A stretch of DNA of 64,000 nucleotides from Paracidovorax oryzae ATCC 19882 (GTDB lineage: Bacteria; Pseudomonadota; Gammaproteobacteria; Burkholderiales; Burkholderiaceae_C). Position numbers and translations under genes: made by a program. The stretch covers positions 62,001-126,000 of the forward strand of contig NZ_JMKU01000005.1 of NCBI RefSeq assembly GCF_000687165.1. The letters are read 5' to 3'. The notes under the pieces were generated by a model that did not search any database, was not told where the DNA came from, and saw nothing but the letters and a program-made list of their open reading frames with translations. Below are positions 59,495-64,000 of the stretch, piece after piece; the first letter of the stretch is position 1; each line of letters opens with the position of its first letter.

Positions 59495-60424
59495 ATGCCG
59501 AAAAAACGCCCGGGCCATCATTGGGCCGCCACCACGCTGTGCTCCGTCCTCGCCCTGCATGCCGCAGGCGTGCTCGCCGCGGACATCACCGTCACGCCCC
59601 CTGCCGGCGGCGGTTTCGTCGTCAAGGGCGGCAACCAGGAACGGCTGCGCGTGCAGGGCACGGGAGAGGTCTACATCCCCGGCCTGTCCTCGACCGGCAC
59701 GAGCAACACCCTGACCTGCTATGACGCGGGCACGGGGCAGCTCACCAGGTGCGCCCCCGGCGTGGGCGGTGGCGCGACGGGAGCCACGGGCCCCCTGGGC
59801 CCTACCGGGGCAACGGGCGCTGCCGGGGCGACGGGCGCGACCGGTGCCACCGGCGCGTCCGGCCCGACGGGCGCCACCGGGGTGACCGGGGCCACCGGCC
59901 CTTCCGGAACCGGCGCCACCGGCGCTACGGGCCCGACAGGCGCCACGGGTGCTACCGGAGCCACGGGACCGACCGGCCCGACGGGCGCCACGGGTGCGGA
60001 GGGAGCCACCGGGGTGACCGGCCCGACCGGCGCCACGGGTGTGACGGGGCCCCAGGGCACGCAGGGTCCGCAAGGCATCCAGGGCGTCCAGGGTGTCCAG
60101 GGCAACACTGGAGCGACAGGTCCCACCGGTGCCACCGGCCCTACAGGCGCGACAGGCGATCCCGGCGCGACCGGGGCCACGGGCCCGACGGGAAGCGTGG
60201 GAGCACTGAGCACGGCTTCGGTGAACGATACCTGCGGCAGCAGCGGACTCAAGGAAGTGACGGCCACCTGCAGCGTGGGCAACGCGGTCTCGGGAGGGTG
60301 CCGCACCGCCGACCCTCTGGTGAACCTGCTGACCCAAACCTACAAGAGCGCGAACAACCAATGGAAATGTTCGTACTCCTGCTCATCCGCGGTGAGCATA
60401 ACGGCGGAGGCGTACTGCCAATAA
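59495..60424 (+). CDS. Collagen-like repeat surface protein
   Basis: A 309-residue exported protein. Signal peptide near residues 1-29, then a short N-terminal domain, then about 47 Gly-X-Y triplets from residue 93 to about 231, mainly GAT, GPT and GVT, with one break (GPS-GT-GAT) and a [16 protein letters not shown] block. The C-terminal 75 residues have six cysteines ([35 protein letters not shown]) and may form a disulfide-held trimerisation or binding head. Bacterial collagen-like proteins form triple helices on the cell surface. The Thr-rich triplets may be glycosylated, and a glycosyltransferase follows. Start: ATG at 59495. Confidence 0.88.
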   Translation: MPKKRPGHHWAATTLCSVLALHAAGVLAADITVTPPAGGGFVVKGGNQERLRVQGTGEVYIPGLSSTGTSNTLTCYDAGTGQLTRCAPGVGGGATGATGPLGPTGATGAAGATGATGATGASGPTGATGVTGATGPSGTGATGATGPTGATGATGATGPTGPTGATGAEGATGVTGPTGATGVTGPQGTQGPQGIQGVQGVQGNTGATGPTGATGPTGATGDPGATGATGPTGSVGALSTASVNDTCGSSGLKEVTATCSVGNAVSGGCRTADPLVNLLTQTYKSANNQWKCSYSCSSAVSITAEAYCQ

Positions 60425-60494
60425 TGCAACGGTGGCGCGAAACAGCGCGCTGCTTTCGCGCAGGCGGGCAAATGCCCAACCGCCCCCGGATGTC

Positions 60495-61571
60495 GTGAAC
60501 CGCCCCCGCATCTGCCTCAACATGATCGTGAAGAACGAGGCACCGGTGATCACCCGGTGCCTCGCTTCCGTGCGGCCCTTCATCGACCACTGGGTGATCG
60601 TGGACACGGGCTCCACGGACGGCACGCAGGACCTCGTGCGGGATTTCCTGCAGGGCGTGCCCGGCAGCCTGCACGAGCGGCCCTGGAAGAACTTCGCGCA
60701 CAACCGCAACGAGGCGCTGGAACTCGCCAGGCCGCAGGCGGACTACGTGCTCTTCATCGATGCGGACGAGCAGTTGCGCGTGCCCGGGGGATTCGCCTGG
60801 CCCGCGCTGTCCGCGGACGGGTACATGTTCACCTGCCGCATGGGTGACTGCGAGTACCTGCGCAATGCCATGGTCGCCGCGCGCGTGCCCTGGCGCTGGG
60901 AGGGCGTGCTGCACGAGTTCCTGGCCGCGCCCGGGCATGCGCCCTGGCAGCCGCTGCCCGGCCCGGTGATCGATGTATCGCACGACGGCGCCCGTGCCCG
61001 CGATCCGCAGACCTACCTGCGCGACATCGCCGTGCTCGAACAGGCACTGCGGGACGAGCCCGGCAACACGCGCTATGCGTTCTACCTGGCCCAGAGCCTG
61101 CGGGACGCGGGCCGGCTGGATGAGTCGCGGGAAGCCTACCGCCGGCGCGCGGCGATGGGTGGCTGGGACGAGGAGTGCTGGTTCGCGGTCTTCCAGGTCG
61201 CCGTGCTCACCGAACGGCTGCAGGCTCCGCCGCACGAGGTACGGGACGCCTACCTCGCGGCCTACGCACAACGGCCCGCGCGCGCGGAGCCCCTGTGCGA
61301 ACTGGCGCGCTACCACCGGCTGCGGTCGGAGTTCGCGCTGGCCCATCTCTACGCGCAGCAGGCGGCGCGCATGCCGCGGCCTGCGGACATCCTGTTCGTG
61401 GATGCCGGCGTCTATGCATGGCGCTCGCTCGACGAACTCGCCGTGAGCGCGTTCTACGTGCAGTCCTTCGAGCAGGGCCGTGAGGCACTGCAGAAGCTGC
61501 TGCAGGAGCGGCGCTTCCCGCCTTCCGAGGCTGCGCGCATCGAGGCCAACCGCCCCTTCTTCGGGCTGTAG
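60495..61571 (+). CDS. Glycosyltransferase family 2 with TPR-like C-terminus
   Basis: A 358-residue (379 from GTG 60432) cytoplasmic enzyme. The GT2 core (residues about 1-180) has ICLNMIVKNEAPVITRCL, VDTGSTDGTQDLV (acceptor/donor site), FAHNRNEALELA and the DxD motif in YVLFIDADEQLRV. The rest is helical, TPR-like (YAFYLAQSLRDAGRLDESREAY). This architecture is common in enzymes that glycosylate surface proteins or polysaccharides. Start: GTG at 60495 gives the usual family start; GTG at 60432 is an alternative. It lies next to the Thr-rich collagen-like gene. Confidence 0.88.
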   Translation: MNRPRICLNMIVKNEAPVITRCLASVRPFIDHWVIVDTGSTDGTQDLVRDFLQGVPGSLHERPWKNFAHNRNEALELARPQADYVLFIDADEQLRVPGGFAWPALSADGYMFTCRMGDCEYLRNAMVAARVPWRWEGVLHEFLAAPGHAPWQPLPGPVIDVSHDGARARDPQTYLRDIAVLEQALRDEPGNTRYAFYLAQSLRDAGRLDESREAYRRRAAMGGWDEECWFAVFQVAVLTERLQAPPHEVRDAYLAAYAQRPARAEPLCELARYHRLRSEFALAHLYAQQAARMPRPADILFVDAGVYAWRSLDELAVSAFYVQSFEQGREALQKLLQERRFPPSEAARIEANRPFFGL

Positions 61572-61625
61572 CGCAGGATGCGGAGCGCGGGCCGCCGCAG
61601 CCCGCGCGCCTGCGATACTTCCCGC

Positions 61626-62705
61626 ATGACCGCACTTCCCTCCTCCGGCGCCGCGCCCGGCGGCTGGCTGCACGAAGCCATTGCCCGCATCGAGGCCGAC
61701 TACCACCGCAGCGCCGACACGCACCTCATCCCGCTCAACCTGCCGGCCTACGCGGCCCATGGCATCGACCTCTACCTGAAGGACGAGTCCACCCATCCCA
61801 CCGGCAGCCTGAAGCACCGGCTCGCGCGTTCGCTGTTCCTGTACGCGCTGTGCAACGGCTGGGTGCACGAGGGCTCGACCATCGTCGAATCCTCCAGCGG
61901 CTCCACGGCGGTGAGCGAGGCGTATTTCGCGCGGCTGCTGGGCCTGCCCTTCGTGGCGGTGATGCCGCGCCGCACCTCGGTGGAAAAAGTGGCGCAGATC
62001 GAGTTCCACGGCGGCCGCTGCCACTTCGTGGACAGCCCCGCCGAGGTGTACGACGCGGCGCGAGCGATCGCGGCCGACACCGGCGGGCACTACATGGACC
62101 AGTTCACCTATGCCGAACGGGCCACGGACTGGCGCGGCAACAACAACATCGCCGAAAGCATGTTCGTGCAGATGCAGCGCGAGCGCCATCCCGTGCCGCG
62201 CTGGATCGTGGTCGGTGCCGGCACGGGGGGCACGAGCGCCACCATCGGCCGCTACATCCGCTACCAGCAGTACGCGACGCAGGTCTGCGTGGCCGATCCG
62301 GCCGGCTCGGTGTTCAGTGCCTACTGGCGCTCGGGCGACGGCAGGCTCACGGCGCCGGGCTCCCGGATCGAGGGCATCGGCCGCCCGCGCGTGGAGCCGA
62401 GCTTCATCCGCACGCTCGTGGACCACATGGAAGAAGTGGCGGACACCGATTCGGTGGCGGCGATGCAGGTGCTCTCGCAATTGCTCGGGCGGCGCGTCGG
62501 CCCCTCCACGGGCACCAATTTCGCGGCCATGCTGCGCCTGGCCAGCGGCATGCGCAAGCGCGGCGAACAGGGCTCGCTGCTGTCGCTGCTGTGCGACTCG
62601 GGCGAACGCTACCTGCCCACCTACTTCGACGACGCCTGGGTGGCCGGCACCATCGGCGACTGCGCGGCCGCGCGCGCTGGCATCCAGGCCTGCATGGACG
62701 CCTGA
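61626..62705 (+). CDS. PLP-dependent cysteine synthase-like protein (Cds1 type)
   Basis: A 359-residue fold-type II PLP enzyme. The Schiff-base lysine is Lys63 in [12 protein letters not shown], the PLP-phosphate loop is [17 protein letters not shown], the Asn/Ser loop is [20 protein letters not shown], and the C-terminal [11 protein letters not shown]. The [10 protein letters not shown] and SLKHRL sequence resembles Cds1, a cysteine desulfhydrase-like group. Cysteine breakdown or synthesis is likely but the direction is not decided. GATACT ends six bases before the ATG at 61626; there is no ribosome binding site. The lipocalin gene starts just after. Confidence 0.88.
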   Translation: MTALPSSGAAPGGWLHEAIARIEADYHRSADTHLIPLNLPAYAAHGIDLYLKDESTHPTGSLKHRLARSLFLYALCNGWVHEGSTIVESSSGSTAVSEAYFARLLGLPFVAVMPRRTSVEKVAQIEFHGGRCHFVDSPAEVYDAARAIAADTGGHYMDQFTYAERATDWRGNNNIAESMFVQMQRERHPVPRWIVVGAGTGGTSATIGRYIRYQQYATQVCVADPAGSVFSAYWRSGDGRLTAPGSRIEGIGRPRVEPSFIRTLVDHMEEVADTDSVAAMQVLSQLLGRRVGPSTGTNFAAMLRLASGMRKRGEQGSLLSLLCDSGERYLPTYFDDAWVAGTIGDCAAARAGIQACMDA

Positions 62706-62707
62706 CC

Positions 62708-63832
62708 ATGCCGGGCCGCCCGACGCGCCGTGCCTGCCTCGCCGCCGCGCTCGGCGCCGCGTCCGCCAGCGCGTGGATGCCCTGGCCGGCGCATGCGCTG
62801 CCCGCGCGTGCCCTGGCGTTCCCACGCGACCACGGCAGCCACCCGGACCTGCGCACCGAATGGTGGTACATCACCGGACACACCCACGCGGGTGGCCAGG
62901 ACTGGGGTTTCCAGATCACCTTCTTCCGCTCCCGGGTGGACGAGACCCGCACGCTGCGCTCCGCCTTCGCGGCCCACCAGTTGCTGTTCGCGCACGCCGC
63001 GCTCACCGACGTGCGCAGCGGCCGGCTGCTGCACGACCAGCGCATCGCGCGCGCAGGCTTCGGCGTGGCACGGGCGCAGGAATCCGACACGGCCATCCGG
63101 ATCGGGGACTGGTCGCTCGCCCGCAGCGGCACGGCGGACGGTGGCAGCCGGTACGCGGCCCGCATCCCGGCAGAACGCTTCACCCTGGAACTGCAGTTCG
63201 ACAGCACCCAGCCCCTGATCCTGCAGGGCCGCCAGGGCCTGTCGCGCAAGGGGCCGCAGCCGGAGCAGGCGAGCTACTACTACAGCCAGCCCCAGCTGGC
63301 AGTGCGCGGCACCATCGCGCTGCCGGGCCGGCGCCTTGCCATCGGCGCGGACGGCAGCGGTGCCCCGCGCACGGCGCGCGCCTGGCTGGACCACGAGTGG
63401 AGCGAGGCCCTGATGCACCCCGAGGCCGTGGGCTGGGACTGGATCGGCATGAACCTGGACAACGGCGGCGCGCTCACGGCCTTCCGGCTGCGACGCCAGG
63501 ACGGCAGCGCGCTCTGGGCCAGCGGCTCGTTCCGCACGGGCGCGGATGCCGCGCTGCAGGTCTTCGAGGACGGGCAGGCCGTGGCGTTCATCCCCCTGCG
63601 CCACTGGACCAGCCCGCGCACCGGCACGCGCTACCCCGTCGCCTGGCGCATAGACACGCCCGCGGGCCGCTTCGAGGTCGATGCCCTGGCCGACGACCAG
63701 GAGCTGGACAGCCGCGGCTCCACCGGCGCGATCTATTGGGAGGGCCTGAGCGTGCTGCGCGACGCCTCAGGCAGCGAGGTGGGCCGCGGCTACCTGGAAC
63801 TCACCGGCTACTCGGGCGCGCTGCGCCTGTGA
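62708..63832 (+). CDS. CrtC/AttH-like lipocalin-domain protein
   Basis: A 374-residue exported protein with a Tat-like signal (TRRACLAAALGAASASA), then two lipocalin-like barrels of the CrtC/AttH family: HPDLRTEWWYITGHTHAGG and WGFQITFFRSRV, then DHEWSEALMHPEAVGWDWIGM and FRLRRQDGSALW. Members include hydroxyneurosporene synthase (CrtC) and AttH, the periplasmic partner of AttEFG-type ABC transporters. No carotenoid genes are present, so an AttH-like role with the ATPase and FtsX permease is more likely. Start: ATG at 62708, two bases after the previous stop. Confidence 0.88.
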   Translation: MPGRPTRRACLAAALGAASASAWMPWPAHALPARALAFPRDHGSHPDLRTEWWYITGHTHAGGQDWGFQITFFRSRVDETRTLRSAFAAHQLLFAHAALTDVRSGRLLHDQRIARAGFGVARAQESDTAIRIGDWSLARSGTADGGSRYAARIPAERFTLELQFDSTQPLILQGRQGLSRKGPQPEQASYYYSQPQLAVRGTIALPGRRLAIGADGSGAPRTARAWLDHEWSEALMHPEAVGWDWIGMNLDNGGALTAFRLRRQDGSALWASGSFRTGADAALQVFEDGQAVAFIPLRHWTSPRTGTRYPVAWRIDTPAGRFEVDALADDQELDSRGSTGAIYWEGLSVLRDASGSEVGRGYLELTGYSGALRL

Positions 63833-63845
63833 TGTCGAAGGCGAC

Positions 63846-64000
63846 TCAGGGGGTCTTCCTCACCCTTGCGATGATCTCCCCCATGATCCCGCGGCGGAAC
63901 GCCAGCACGCAGACCACGAAGATCAGGCCGGTGACGATGGTCACCGATTCGCCCAGCGTGCGGAACCAGTCCACGCCCGTGAGGGATGCGAGCAGGTTGC
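63846..64000 (-). CDS. livM: Branched-chain amino acid ABC permease (LivM-like), C-terminal end, cut by window edge
   Basis: The minus strand reads the last 51 residues of a permease, ending in RKTP and a TGA at 63846-63848. LIFVVCVLAFRRGIMGEII is the last transmembrane helix and the RRGI(M/V)GE tail typical of LivM permeases for leucine/isoleucine/valine or urea-type uptake. Only the end is present, so the substrate is not decided. It converges with the CrtC/AttH-like gene 13 bases away. Confidence 0.7.
   Translation of the reverse strand, partial: NLLASLTGVDWFRTLGESVTIVTGLIFVVCVLAFRRGIMGEIIARVRKTP

Noticed and set aside
59719-60306. Long antisense reading frame of Pro-Val-Ala-Pro repeats opposite the collagen-like gene
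   Set aside because: It is the mirror of the Gly-X-Thr triplet codons on the coding strand; it has no ribosome site and no independent domain.
62708-63832. Carotenoid 1,2-hydratase (CrtC) in a pigment pathway
   Set aside because: No carotenoid genes are in the window, and the ABC/FtsX genes nearby favour an AttH-like role.

Overview
The window is high-GC DNA (roughly 68% by eye) with the gene content and gene order of a betaproteobacterium of the family Comamonadaceae, most likely Acidovorax/Paracidovorax. This rests on recognised families and synteny: parE-slt-parC, dapA-bamC, pyrG-kdsA-(DUF1330)-eno-ftsB, coaBC-dut, orphan Bug-type solute receptors, and a MutL that carries its own endonuclease motif. 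No tRNA, rRNA, CRISPR array, intact insertion sequence or prophage was seen. The window is mostly chromosomal core, with a few accessory patches.

Layout. 0-7 kb: the 5' part of comEC (cut by the window edge), a decayed zeta-toxin-like ATPase remnant, a GFA-family protein, RidA, pyridoxal kinase, and two methyl-accepting chemotaxis proteins. 7-14 kb: the topoisomerase IV genes parE and parC with a lytic transglycosylase gene between them, then an MFS transporter. 14-23 kb: a methyltransferase, dapA-bamC, an MBL hydrolase, small lipoproteins, the ribosomal oxygenase RoxA with a companion DUF protein, SlyD, dut and coaBC. 23-30 kb: the pyrG-kdsA-eno-ftsB cluster, Hsp33 and a gamma-carbonic-anhydrase-like protein. 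30-34 kb: a DUF455 ferritin-like protein and two tandem EAL-like/HDOD signalling proteins that lack the catalytic metal site. 34-41 kb: an accessory transport and catabolic patch with two Bug receptors flanking xerD, a TauE/SafE permease translationally coupled to an unusual aspartate-carbamoyltransferase-like enzyme, a divergent LysR regulator and an AEC carrier. 41-50 kb: queG divergent from and overlapping tsaE, amiC, DedA, mutL and glpQ. 50-58.5 kb: an HxlR/qorB divergent pair, miaA, an ABC ATPase, a heat-shock-controlled hsp20 gene, and an 866-residue FtsX-type permease. 58.5-64 kb: an IPTL-CTERM surface protein, a collagen-like protein, a glycosyltransferase, a cysteine-synthase-like enzyme, an AttH/CrtC-type lipocalin and the end of a LivM-type permease.

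Two larger-scale signals stand out. First, at least eleven genes, on both strands and in unrelated families, have a -10-like hexamer (TACAAT, TAGAAT, TAAATT and similar) ending only 6-8 bases before the start codon, with no Shine-Dalgarno sequence. That is the arrangement expected of leaderless mRNAs. Second, the parts of an AttEFGH-like ABC/FtsX/lipocalin system (ATPase at 54.6 kb, permease at 55.9 kb, lipocalin at 62.7 kb) are split by a heat-shock gene and by a 4-kb surface-protein module (IPTL-CTERM, collagen-like, glycosyltransferase, PLP enzyme). The module is accompanied by an AT-rich palindromic control region.

All function calls are by reading translated sequence and motifs; no database search was run.
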